A DNA stretch of 64,000 nucleotides from Heligmosomoides polygyrus polygyrus (lineage: Eukaryota; Nematoda; Chromadorea; Rhabditida; Heligmosomidae): NCBI GenBank assembly GCA_947396885.1, contig OX377206.1, forward strand, positions 50,513,631 through 50,577,630, given 5' to 3'. Under the pieces are notes generated by a model, which saw only the letters and a program-made list of their open reading frames with translations, was not told the DNA's origin and did not search any database. Made by a program: the position numbers and the translations under genes. This document shows, piece by piece, positions 21,851 to 31,858 of the stretch. Every line of letters starts with the position of its first letter. The first letter of the stretch is position 1.

Positions 21851-22577
21851 CAGGGTGCGTAAAAAGTATTGACGCACCTACGTTTTGATTCAGCTCCAGC
21901 TTTTTCTTTCTACCCCTCTAGGTTTTTGTGTGTTATTTTTGTTGTCTGTATTGTGCTCAAAAAACACTCACGAAAAAACAGAAGAAACATGATCGTCATC
22001 GTTACGGTGGCCCTTTTTTTGTCTGTTACCCAAACAGCCGAATACTTTCTTAACAAGAGATTTAGGCGCTGTTCGAAACGGTAGGTGAGGAAAGATGTCA
22101 GCAACCCAAACGTCAGCCACGGCTCTGTCATAACAGATGATGATTACAAGAGTTTCACGCACGTTAACGTTCAAATCCAAAATTATCAACTTCTGTCCGA
22201 TAACGGTAAACAGATAACGCGCGCAGGTGTAGACAGCTTCTCAGACGAGCACAGCTTAAACAAGAATCCGCTGGATTACTCTTTTTAGGCAATTTTGGAG
22301 AATGAGGTCTGGGCTACTTTCAAAAGAAGTGACCAGTCGCACAAGGCTACCCTGTTCAAAGCACGGAACGAAATGCAAGCAAGTGTTTGCGGCGCGTGCT
22401 CATGAATTTTTCCGTCGTTCCTGTATTCATAGTAAAGGAGCCAATGTCAATTACGAGTTATTCTATCGTGTTTGCAAAATCATTTTCCATATTTCTCAAG
22501 TGAATATTTTAAAACTTACTGCGCAATACTATTTCAACAACAGTCATTTAGTGCGTCAATACTTTTTACGCACCCTG
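21851..22577. mobile_element. Tc1/mariner-type nonautonomous element with perfect 27-bp TIRs
   Basis: Both ends start CAGGGTGCGTAAAAAGTATT and stay identical for 27 bp in inverted orientation. TA flanks both ends (21849-21850 and 22578-22579), the target site of the Tc1/mariner superfamily. The 727-bp interior has only short frames (longest 107 codons, crossing the end) and I recognise no transposase, so it needs an enzyme supplied elsewhere. Perfect TIRs suggest it is young relative to its surroundings. Confidence 0.9.
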
Positions 22578-22589
22578 TAATTTGTTCAA

Positions 22590-22924
22590 TATCGGTTGAT
22601 GGCAATCGACACTTCAAAACCGAACTTCATAATCGTGTTCAGCGACCTCGATTACCCCTAGGGCTGAAGTTTCGGACCGCTCGGACGACATCCATAAATA
22701 ACCGATACTTTGATCGACATCGATTGATGGTGATTTATCCTTCAAAAACGAACTTCATAATCGTGTTCAGCGACCTCGATTACCCCCAGGGCTGAAGATT
22801 CGGACCGCTTGGACGACATCCGTAAAAAATCGATAATTTGATCGATATCGATCGATGGTGATCTACAAAAAACGAACTTCATAATCATGTTCAGCGACCT
22901 CGTTTACCGCCAGGGCTAAAGTTG
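22590..22924. repeat. Tandem ~126-bp repeat, about 2.6 units
   Basis: Units are marked by CTTCATAATCGTGTTCAGCG at ~22,625, ~22,753 and ~22,878 (last with one change), each followed by ACCTCG-TTACC and cagggctgaag, then the gatcgayatcgattgatggtga block. Related single units at 56,700-56,760 and 56,850-56,905 lie next to the terminal satellite. Confidence 0.8.
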
Positions 22925-23195
22925 GCAACGTGTTCGGCACGTCTACAGCTTGCCATGACGGTCGCCGACGTGTTCGACACGTCTACCGAGCCGCCAGGCA
23001 CGTTTGGCGACGTGTTCAGCTCGTCTACTGAGTCGCCAGGCACGTAGAAGGCGTCTTGGTATTTTCCGCTATTTTCTTGCCGTAATTTGTGCCCCGTACT
23101 TCCCCGTAATTTCCCCTATTTTATGACTCATTGCGTCGATCGATAGTGTGACTCATCGCTTAGCGGGTTATTATAGAGTATGATAAGTATGGATA

Positions 23196-23199
<4 letters not shown>
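22925..23199. repeat. Right member of the ~270-bp direct repeat pair
   Basis: Same order of motifs as 21,060-21,345 with moderate divergence; ends in the region 'ttattatagagtatgataag' just before a TA run. Confidence 0.65.

Positions 23200-23247
<48 letters not shown>
23200..23247. repeat. (AT)24 microsatellite
   Basis: Uninterrupted AT dinucleotides, adjacent to the outer edge of BEL-2. Confidence 0.97.
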
Positions 23248-23248
<1 letters not shown>

Positions 23249-23267
23249 TAGCGCCAAATTGAGTGCA

Positions 23268-23742
23268 TAAAACTACTATAGTGTTTCAGCGTGAACTTTT
23301 TGCACTTCTGCCACACGCAAAAATCGGTCGTTTTAATCGATACCTCAAACTTTGGTAATTAAACCAGTAATTAAGTGAAAAAAGTAATTAACGACAGTTT
23401 AACAAATGAGGCAGAAATAAGTGATCATGTGGATTAAAAAACAAAGGAAGGATCAATACGAACGGCTGCAGAGAAAAACAATAAGAGAAGTCAAAATAAG
23501 AAATAAACAGGAATGTGGAACTACAAATAAATGCGAGGCGCCGCGCATTTGCACTGGAGAGAAGATGTTGACTGAAGCGCATGCCCCCGTACTTATAGGA
23601 CCGCTGGCATTTGCTTCGCGAGATGAAGAGGTAGATAGCGCGGCGCGAAATGCTACAACGACGGCTGGCATGAGAAAATGGCTTAACATTTGCAAACTAC
23701 TTTAGAAAAATTAGATCATATAATCGCGTGGATCCGCGATAC
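23268..23742 (-). repeat. BEL-2 3' LTR
   Basis: Direct repeat of 34198-34656, with a ~21-bp insertion/deletion near 23,500 and scattered substitutions. Open frames through it on both strands are incidental: they occur in both LTRs with different interruptions. The SL1-like segment is at 23344-23365. Confidence 0.85.
23269..23365 (-). ncRNA. SL1 spliced-leader-RNA-like sequence in BEL-2 3' LTR
   Basis: On the minus strand, 23365-23344 reads GGTTTAATTACC then AAAGTTTGAG: 21 of 22 bases identical to nematode SL1, the mismatch at position 13. It is followed directly by a GT splice donor (23343-23342), then ATTAAAAC that can pair with the leader start, an Sm-like GATTTTTG (23325-23318) and a stem GCGTG...CACGC (23318-23289). 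The whole segment is ~97 nt, the size of nematode SL RNAs. Similarity to SL1 is seen directly; RNA function is inferred. Confidence 0.75.
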
Positions 23743-23821
23743 TCCCACCGCCGGCGTCCTAGACATCAAGACGTTGAAGGTCCTCCTGTAGGGCACGGAT
23801 ACGGTCCACGGTAGAGCTCAG

Positions 23822-25084
23822 CTATCTGCGGGCATTCAGAAGATTCTCCGAAATCTCCTCGCTTTGTTCCGGGAGCTCACACAAGGCGGAATCGTGTTCT
23901 CGACTGCGACAACGGAAGCAGCGCCAGTCATACTTCGGGCAGCCTGCGCCTCCTGGACAGTGCTCCAAACACAGCACGCATTTCTCTCCGTCCTCAATGA
24001 CGTTGCGGCGTTGGCGCGGAACGAACTCTGTAACAGGAGTCGGAGCAGTGATCTCCAAAGCGCAGCGCATAAATCCGTCCTCCCTCTGCCGAATACTTCC
24101 ACGTCCAAATCTCCTTGGACGGCGCTGGCGTCGACTGCGCAGGTCCTGGATGATGTGCTCCAGGTTGTTTCGAGCTTGCTGCAGCTGCGCAAGCTGCCAA
24201 AATCTGGTTCCGGCGCTCCTCGTTGTTGACCGGTGTTCTGGTTCCGCCTCCAGTCCACATCTGCTTCCTGGTCATCGGCCTGCTCAACTTCTTCGCTCTG
24301 CTCGTCTCCAGCCTCATCAACCTCCTCCAAGAATTCGGCGTTGTTGTTGAACATCACAAAAAACATCCCCCTCGTGGTCTTCCATAAGGATACCCTCCGG
24401 CGCAAGCGCATTGTTGTTGCGTAGCTCTTGCTGGTTAGGAGGTTGTTGTGCTCTCTGTTCCTCCATCTTATGAAACAGTTGATTTAGCATCTGCTGGAGG
24501 TTTGTCATTTGCGCCGCTATCTGTTGCTGGAACGCTTCGTCCCTCAGTTGTTCCTCAGATGCAAACGCTGTGCGCAGTTCAGTTAGTGTAGAGCGGTGAG
24601 AGTCGAGAACTTGAAGTTGGTCTGCAACGGCCGTTCCGGTAACGTTTGGCTTTATGAGCAGCGGCTTTCCGTCGTCGTCAAACTGTGGGCTGCTCATCCA
24701 CGCATCCCAGACGTTCTGACTTATTTTTCCAGTGGCGAAAAGCAACTCAGGTGCGGCGAAAAGCGTGCGGAGCTGGCATTGCACGAACGACAGCTCATGG
24801 AGTCGCACATCCAAATCTTCCGTTGACCTTGCAAGCGCACGATTACGTCCTTCTAGCTGTGCCATCTTCTTCGTACACGCATGAAACTCATGGCAGCGGT
24901 CGATTGTGTTAACATACAGGCGATCCGGGTCAGGAAGAGGAGGAAGTGCACGGCGTAGTTTCTTCAATTCATTGGAGGCCTCCGCGAGGTCCTTGCGTGC
25001 TTCCTCGAGTTTGCCTTTCATGTAATACATCTGGCGCAGAACCTCTTGTCTTGCCTCGAACAGTTCCCTGTGCAGCGATTCCAT
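23822..25084 (-). pseudogene. BEL-2 3' ORF: coiled-coil, acidic and zinc-knuckle gag-like protein
   Basis: The best-preserved frame of BEL-2. 25084-24317 is open for 255 codons: an N-terminal coiled coil (EVLRQMYYMKGKLEEARKDL; AEASNELKKLRR), a middle segment with a second helix (QQIAAQMTNLQQMLNQLFHK), then Gln/Asn-rich linker. A shift at a T-run near 24,365 moves the frame into an acidic stretch (EEVDEAGDEQSEEVEQ). Another shift returns to the first frame, which ends with Cys/His clusters CVLC, CPKYDWRCFRC, HDSALC and stops at 23822, 80 bp before the LTR. About 420 residues overall. A TTTTTTCAG acceptor lies 3 nt before the ATG (25088-25096). Similar zinc spacing is seen in the BEL-1 3' ORF. 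Likely RNA/DNA-binding; could instead be a gag captured from another retroelement. Confidence 0.65.
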
Positions 25085-25105
25085 TGTCTGAAAAAACTGA
25101 AATTA
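25085..25105 (-). promoter_or_regulatory. Tandem splice acceptors just upstream of the BEL-2 3' ORF
   Basis: The minus strand reads TAATTTCAG then TTTTTTCAG, followed by ACA and the ATG of the 3' ORF. TTTTCAG is the nematode 3' splice-site consensus, and an acceptor within a few bases of the ATG is characteristic of SL-spliced genes. The donor could be host SL1 RNA or the SL1-like donor in the 5' LTR. Confidence 0.6.
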
Positions 25106-25158
25106 GGTTTTCGCAGGGTGACTATTGTCACAACGATGTTTTGTTGCGGTCAAAACTT

Positions 25159-25235
25159 CTAGCGCCAGGCGGGATTCGAACCCGCACCTCCCTTCGACCG
25201 AGCGGAATGCTCTACGCCTTTACACCACCGCCGCC
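25159..25235 (-). tRNA. tRNA-like SINE head (pseudo-tRNA)
   Basis: Minus strand: A-box-like TGGTGTAAAGGCGTAGAGCA and a perfect B box GGTTCGAATCC in a 5-bp T-arm (GCGGG/CCCGC), ending CCTGGCGCTAG. The anticodon arm does not pair, so this is a tRNA-derived promoter head, not a working tRNA. Confidence 0.5.
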
Positions 25236-25447
25236 GTTTGACCGAACGCAACATCCACACCTCGTGGGACCGATCAGCACTAACCCGTATCCGGGATGAC
25301 CTGGCCGCTGATATCAGCATGGAACCAGTTAAGCTGATGGTCTTGAAAGAAACAATTCAAATCGGTTTCATTAAGCCTCAATTGGCTGGTATCGAAATCG
25401 TAAGCTGCCACAACGATGTTTTGTTGGATGTTGCGTTCGATCAAACG

Positions 25448-25522
25448 GCGCCGCTGGTGTAATGGCGTAGAGCATTCCCGCCCGTCAGAGGGAGGTGCGG
25501 GTTCGAGTACCGCCTGGCGCTA
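25448..25522 (+). tRNA. tRNA-Asp-like SINE head (pseudo-tRNA)
   Basis: Plus strand: acceptor GCGCC pairs with GGCGC, A box TGGTGTAATGGCGTAGAGCA, B box GGTTCGAGTACC with one T-arm mismatch. The GTC triplet sits where the anticodon would be, but the anticodon stem pairs poorly. Inverted relative of 25159-25235. Confidence 0.5.
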
Positions 25523-25771
25523 GAAGATTTGATCGCAACAAAACATCGTTGTGACAGCTCACGCACTCGATACCAGCCAATTGAGGCTTAAAGAAACTGA
25601 TTTGAACTGGTAGACTATTATGTTTGTGCACTATTTCCAGCGCAGGTGCCAGTGGCCTGTTTACAGGTTCCTGATCACTAGGCATAGTGCAGTGCATAAG
25701 AATCGATTATTGATTTCTCAATATATTTCATAGCGCAGCGTTCTTCTTGCATGCGAATCGATTATTGGTGA

Positions 25772-28125
25772 CTAAGCAGTTTTCTTAGAGGGCGCTGGCC
25801 TACGCGCATATCGACGCTGAGCAGCGCACATGATCAACACAGCCACACGCATAGGCAATCCTATGGCTGCGCACGTGGCGCGCATAATGCCAAATAGGAG
25901 ACGCGCTCCCACTGTAGTTAGGCATGTGTAGGACACGGGAAGGGCTAACACCACTCCAGGAAGCGCTAGAAATAAAGTCCTATACCATGATAACATGACA
26001 TCAATTATGTGTCCAAAGCCAGGCCAGCGGAATTCATTGTAAATTTTGCTATTTTGCGCTACCTTGGCCAGGTGCAGTAGATGGATGGTATTAACATATT
26101 TGAGGTTACCACTGAGTGTGAAATGTTTTTTGATCGTGCCACACAGTGCAGTATATCAACTGGCGAGTGGAGTCGAACTGAAAATACATACTTTGTGTAC
26201 ATGTTGATTTAGATACTTTTGGTCCATATGGAATGACGAAGGTGTTGTCATTACAAAGTACTTCTGCGGTGTTTTCCTTTGAAGACGTACACTGCACACA
26301 AGTATGTGCGCCGCTTGCACAGTTATAACACCCACGTATGGCTGAATTCTCAACTGAACAGATGTTGTCTTGAACCTCAATGACTGCCATACCAACCGAG
26401 TGGTTAAGATTGAGGATGATTTCAGCTGATACCTAGTGAGGGATCTTGGCAATGACGGATGTACTATTGCTGCGAGTGAGCTCCCAGAATGTTGTTTTCA
26501 CAAGAACTTTGAGTGAAATTTGGGCAAATTCCTTCTCTATATTAAGGGAGCGCAGTCGCAGTTAACATTCGATTCTGCACCTGTGCACTTGCATTTGTCG
26601 TGGAAGGTACAGTTCATGGCTTGCGCATTCGTCCGTGTTCCGCAGGGTAAAACTGGTGAGAGATGTGTGTTCCAAATCGCTCTATCGATACCGTCTGTGA
26701 TAAAGATGCTTGCAAGCGCGGGTGTAGGCGGTAACGACAGAGATGTCAAAGTGATTTTGAGCTGAGGCAACGCAATCGGAACATTTGGGATGGTCTGCAC
26801 AACAAAGTGTTGTTTACCCCGTCTACCATTGCCGTTTTCAATCTCGACTTCTAGCTTCACTTGCTCCGTCCACCGAACACATCGGAAAATTTCATAGATT
26901 TTCCGGGTTTTTGGTGTAGCGAAGATCCGAAGAACAGACACCCGCTGCTTAAGTAAAAACAATCACAACCAGACCTCCCATGGGACTCTAAACCACCTGT
27001 GCGGCCCGGGTAACTGTTTGCCTCCTCCAGTTCGGGTATGAGACTAGAGCTGTTAACTGCAGCGCACTTTAATCCCGAACAAGACCACATGTAGGGGCAA
27101 CGCTTACTATTAAGAACCTTAAGATCTGCTGAACGCGTGTAGTACATCACCTCCTGATTGCAGCCCAAATAAAGGCCCTTCCACCGAATTTTTACGTTTG
27201 CCACTAGAGTGGAGTTGTGAGTTAGGCGCAAGCAAGCCTTCTCCTTGAATGTACTGATTATCATCACTTCGGATAATGCTATAGAGCACATTTCCATGCC
27301 ATTCCTTATTCGGCAAACCGTAGAGTGATTCTCGAGTATATTAAGCTGCTGACAGCTGCTGTCGCGACTAGGAATTTAGAAGAAGAACATTATGTTTGCA
27401 AGCGCAGCGGCCAAGAGAGCATCTTGGGCAGGTGGCGGTGCTCTACAAAGTTTGTTGCAAATGCGCGTGAGACAGTACTTTGAACAGCGCAAAATCAAAG
27501 ACAACAATATCCGAATACCCTTTAGCATTATGCGGATGGGTTTTCTGACTGTCATCGGTGCATACAGCAAGTGGTATAATATAGTAATCACGCTGTATAA
27601 AATGAGAGCAAGAACCGAAATTGCTCAGAGGGGCCAACATTCCGGGTTCAGTAGGACTGAAAGACTGATCCAGCAGTCAATACTAGAATAGAAGTCCACA
27701 GCGGGGCATTCTGTTTCCATTGTTGTCAGTTGCGATCCAGTGTACCACTTGAGAATAACATTGTGATTATGAATCGCAATTTCTGGTGGAAAGCGGACGA
27801 GATGTGGGTCGTTTTCGAGGAATTGCGCTTTGCGTACGTACTCTTCGCAAATTTCAAAGTTCTGAGAGGTTTCAGCACGAACAAGAACTCCATTCTGTGT
27901 GCAGCTCATGCGCATCTCGTTTCCGCTTCCTAGCTGGAAAGGCCATAATAGCATTATGTGGAATAGGAACCACTTAGGCGAAGAATTTGTCAGTTTTTTG
28001 CCTGCGGTAATGCTGTTCTCAACATAGCACACTTGGGTCCGAGGGCGTAAATTATATCGCTGTTGTTCTGTTGGCATTGTACTAGAGGTCTGAGAATGTT
28101 TCTCATTTACAGTCGGGGATTGCAC
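25772..28125 (-). pseudogene. env: BEL-2 env-like glycoprotein (phlebovirus Gc-type), frameshifted
   Basis: Class II fusion-glycoprotein relative of the kind known in nematode retroelements Tas and Cer7. It follows pol with the start overlapping the pol end (RYNLRPR motif). An ATG at 28077 gives a leader with a hydrophobic stretch (WFLFHIMLLWPF) that could be a signal peptide. Cys-rich blocks follow in several frames: 27297-26857 (CPYMWSC near the middle and a Cys/Gly-rich segment ending SSGCLFFG), 26962-26537, and 26452-26106 (GCYNC, CVQC). A hydrophobic anchor and short basic tail occur at 25996-25772. At least four frame breaks and loss of some conserved cysteines make it nonfunctional. 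Described as found; not reconstructed. Confidence 0.75.
28078..28098 (-). promoter_or_regulatory. Candidate splice acceptor before env
   Basis: Minus strand ACATTCTCAG lies 12 nt upstream of the ATG at 28077 (AG at 28091-28090). Compatible with splicing from an upstream donor to make an env mRNA. A weaker polypyrimidine tract than at the 3' ORF. Confidence 0.4.
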
Positions 28126-28131
28126 CTGTTC

Positions 28132-28711
28132 TTACTCATCTTGAACTTCGATGGGAATCAAGAGATTGACAGGGCGACGAATTTTCCTTCTTGTTCCAGT
28201 GATAAGTTCTGCCTCTCGAACCTCGCCATCCGAGCCTTTTCGCAGGTCAGTTATACACACCATTTTCCATTCGTTTCTAGGCAGAACGAAGTCGCTCACG
28301 AGCACAACATCGCCAACGGCTGCAATATTTCGTTCGAGCCTGCGATTCGGTGGCAATCTTCGATGGTTTTCTCGCAGAGAAATTAAGCATTGTTGATGCA
28401 AGGTTGTCCAGAAGTGTTCTCTTTCTTTATACGACGATGACAGGGCGTCTATAACCTGCTTCCTCGTTTAAATAGCACGCAGCATTTCTGGAGGATAGCA
28501 TTCAGAGTCGCCATCGCTGTTCTTCAAATGAGACAGATTCACAGTAAGTGTAGTATCCTTCTGATAAAGTAAATTGGGTGCGCCGACGACATTTCTTCTT
28601 GTTGTGAAGCTTGGTAAGTTAATGGACGGGGGTTTAGGCATGCTTCTACTTCGACGACGAAGGTGTGAATGTCGTCTAATCAATCGCTGTCTTGCGCCGT
28701 TCAAAGCTTTG
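28132..28711 (-). pseudogene. pol: BEL-2 integrase C-terminal part
   Basis: Pol resumes on the far side of the AT-rich insert. The start shows EACLNPRPLTY in one frame near 28,650, the BEL motif following the catalytic Glu. The second block 28401-28132 (89 codons) is the typical end domain (DUF5641-like): GDVVLVSDFVLPRNEWKM, then LRKGSDGEVREAEL and RRPVNLLIPIEV. It stops at 28132, next to env. Separated from the first part (30715-31585) by ~2 kb of foreign sequence. Confidence 0.82.
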
Positions 28712-30722
28712 TAGGTGGCATATTTTATAGATTTTATTAATTACAATATATATTCACATTTGTTAAGAAGCATTTCATTAGCTACTGTAACAAAGTAGCT
28801 AACCGATGCAGATCTACGAAGATATATTGGGCAATTAATAATACAAATATTGCCTACGAACTAAATGCACTACAAGACGACCATTTAAAACTCTATTCGG
28901 CGGACTTTAAAGATATGTTTACTAATCTACCTCACAAGACTATCTTAGACAAAATAGCGGTTCTACCCAAAATCTGTTTCAAAAATGCCAATAAAAATTT
29001 CATATCCTCTAATGGATACAAAACATTTTACACTAATGAAACAAATTTGAAATCTCGATACAAAATATTTAATATGCAAGACATTATGCATTATGTTAAT
29101 TTCTTACTTTAAAACAGCTACGTTGTATTTAGCTCAACAATTTTTAGACAAAATAAAGGTGTTCCTCAAGGAGGTAACTTTAGTCCACTACCTGCAGATA
29201 TCACAATGTCGATATTAGAATACGAATTCGCTAAATCCTTTGTTGCTAGTAGTAATAACATGTTTGTTCCACACAGATACATGGATGATCTACTAATAGT
29301 TCATAACTTAAACGAAAAGCATGTAGATGACATTTTAAAACTAGTCTATAAAGATACTCTGGAATTGAAAAAGACGCATATTAGTGAACATCACTGCAAT
29401 TATTTGGACGTTACAATAAGAATTATCAATAATAGAATAGAAACGAGAATGTGCAATAAAACAGACGACTTCAACTTTAAAGTTCTAAGGTTTCCTCATT
29501 ATACGTCAGCGATCTCTATAAATATCAACAAAACTATAATTCTATCCAAAACGTTAAGAATAGCAAACACTTGTTCTGACCTAGAATGTTTTCTAGAAAA
29601 AAATTATTGAATTGAAAAATATTTTGAAGCATAACGAATACACAAAAGAGATCATTATTTCAAACATAATTAAATGTTTATATAAACACAGAATTATATA
29701 TTATAAGTTCAAATTTCATCAAGTCAAAGACAATCTAAGTGTATTTTTACGGGAAACTTTTGATGAATGAAGATGTATCAAAATAAAATAACCTCCAAAC
29801 TTCATATGCTAAGACTGCTTTATAACAAAACTAATCTTAACATAAATAAAAAATGAAAATGGAAAATTCTTAGCAGTGAAGCCGATACCGTCTTGTGTTG
29901 TTGTTAGTTTCGCTGCACTCTGCATTTGACGTTGGTGTATGTCAGATAACCTTCCTCAATGACACAACCAGTTTTGCCATATTTGAATTATAAATGAGAA
30001 CTAATGTAGATATCATTATATATAACAGTCGAACAATATACACTTCCTTATTCACAACTACGGAGTATGGCGGTGGTCAAGTATGGTAAGTCTTTCAGTT
30101 TTTCAAAAAATGCTGTACTTGTTATAAATAAAAATAATTGATAAAAATAATAATTAATAAATAGTAAAGGAAAATAAATAAAATAGGTTAAAATAATAGG
30201 TAATAAATAAATAAACTACCTCAATAATAATAAATCTTTATAATAATGATTACAGTAAATACTATAGTATTACATTTTAAGTAGTCACATTAAACTTATA
30301 AAATCATATTTTCTTACCTCTTTGAATTGTACCTCATGGTTTATTTAGCTTATCTTTTTACTCCCTATTTATTTTCACTTTGTAATTCTACATCTATAAC
30401 CTCTGCCTCTAATTCCTTATTTTTCCTTCTTCACTCTTTATCATCTTTCTTCATCTGCTCTCTCTTCCGTTTTCGTTTTTCTATCTCTTTTCTCTTGTAG
30501 ACAGATTTTAAAGAAACCTTAAAATATCCTTCTCTTCTTCACTGAAGAGTCACGGAAGAAGTATAACACAAAGGTTTGTCTGAAGGCAGTGGCGAAACGA
30601 ACCTTTCATATGTTTTATAATTTGGGACATACCATTCTTTTAATTAATTATAATTTTAAAAATTCTATTATTTTACACCTTTCTTCACTTCTTCGAATTT
30701 TACATTTTCTTATTTTATATTA
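28712..30722 (+). mobile_element. AT-rich insert with Penelope-like reverse transcriptase, nested in BEL-2 integrase
   Basis: Base composition changes sharply to about 70% AT. The BEL-2 integrase reads up to WQGRFYKRLI at ~30,725 and resumes at ~28,700, so the block interrupts one gene. It carries an oppositely oriented RT fragment (28,745-29,769), then ~950 bp of AT-rich sequence without a recognised gene. No terminal repeats or target duplication were identified, so exact ends are approximate. Confidence 0.7.
28745..29769 (+). pseudogene. Penelope-like reverse transcriptase fragment
   Basis: A single frame runs from ~28,745 to 29,610 with one stop (29110-29112), then shifts at an A-run and continues to a stop at ~29,767. 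Motifs in order: YSADFKDMFTNLPHKTI (RT motif A), GVPQGGNFSPLPADI (motif B), HRYMDDLLIVHNL (motif C), HHCNYLDVTI, and FPHYTSAISININKT with RIANTCSD. This order and style match Penelope-like or telomerase-related RTs rather than BEL, gypsy or CR1. The N-terminus is cut at the junction, and I saw no GIY-YIG endonuclease downstream. Class assignment is tentative. Confidence 0.6.
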
Positions 30723-31858
30723 TTAACCTCTTGTAAAATCTTCCTTGCCAGGGTGCATAGGGCGTAATATGCTTCCAACGAATTTCCTTTTCTGCGAGGC
30801 TGCGAGCAACATCTACTTGGACTCCCTCATTTTGCTCACTCAGGATATTTGCGCTGAGTAGGAATGTTGGCGTTATCGCAAATGATGGAGTCTGGAACTC
30901 CGCGCCTTGCCACAAAGCGGCGCAAAGCGTTTAGGAATTCATTGGTTGCTGTGCTGCGAACCCCTTTCAAGTGAAGTAAACGAGTGACTGTGCATGTAAA
31001 GATGCACCCGTATAATTTTCTCACCGTTTTCAGTACAATGCGGCAGATCAAAAAATCCAAACCAGTATACTGGAACGGCTTGCATCGCACGACTCTTTGA
31101 AGTGGTAAATCCGAGGAATCTGGGTAGCAATACGGGACAGCATTAAATCGTCTGCATTTCGCGCAGTACGTAAATATTTTTCCAACTTGCTGGCGTAGCT
31201 TTGGAATCCAGTATTGCTGTCGAACTTCTGCTATTGTGTGTTTAACACCACAGTGGTAGGTTCCAAGCGTTTCTTGGATAATATGGCGCGCAAGTGCGGT
31301 GTTGGGCGCAACAAATACAGGATTTTTGGCGCTCTCATCCAAGGTGGAACGACCAATCCGTCCTCTGGAACGCCAAATACGTGCGTATTCTTGTAGAGGC
31401 GCAAAGTGTTCTCCGTGGACTTGCTGTAGTAGCTTGTCAAATGAATAAGTTGATGATTGCGAATTAAAGCGAATCTCGCTGCTCTCATTTTTTGTCCATT
31501 TGAAGTATCTGAATTGAGGGCAATATCGTTTAGATCTGGAATGCGCTCGAATATTGTTTTTATTCGTCGTTGCTGAACAAGGCATGAGACGCTTGAGGAA
31601 CCCTAGAGCAAGTGCGGTTACACGCTACACGGTAGAAAAGAAGCTATACCGCTTCCAATCTACCAACTCCGTCACCGCATTGTTTTCTACGCTGGCCACA
31701 TTCATAATTGCAGCGTTGTCGCAGTTGTCTTCATCGCTTAGTGGATACCACGTTATAGGCCAGTTTTCTATTAGATTAATCAGAGACTCCGGTCCTGTCC
31801 ACCAGAGGTGATTTTGCATCTGGACTCGGGTCAGACCACGAGTACAGGACCACTGCAT
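30715..31858 (-). pseudogene. pol: BEL-2 RNase H end and integrase N-terminal/catalytic part
   Basis: 31858-31625 has the BEL linker TRGLTRVQMQNHLWWTGPE. The frame 31585-30836 (249 codons) holds the H2C2 zinc domain (LGTYHCGVKHTIAEVRQQYW, then CAKCRRF) and core motifs GLDFLICRIV (first Asp) and GVPDSIICDNA (second Asp). A shift leads to 30915-30715 with WKHITPYAPWQGRFYKRLI, where the family's catalytic Glu position reads Lys. The AT-rich insert follows directly. Confidence 0.85.

Larger units (their letters stand above)
25115..25615. repeat. Inverted pair of tRNA-derived SINE-like units
   Basis: Head-to-head copies: 'tgtcacaacgatgttttgtt' occurs at ~25,126 and again at ~25,410, and its complement at ~25,535-25,553. 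'aagcctcaattggctggtat' at ~25,371 is complemented at ~25,570-25,590. Each unit includes a tRNA-like head (next entries). The block separates env from the 3' ORF of BEL-2 and probably inserted later. Confidence 0.7.

Noticed and set aside
23453..23705. 80-94 codon frames on both strands, repeated at 34,400-34,609
   Set aside because: They lie in the BEL-2 LTRs and are open on both strands; different indels in the two LTRs break them. Explained by the repeat, not a gene.
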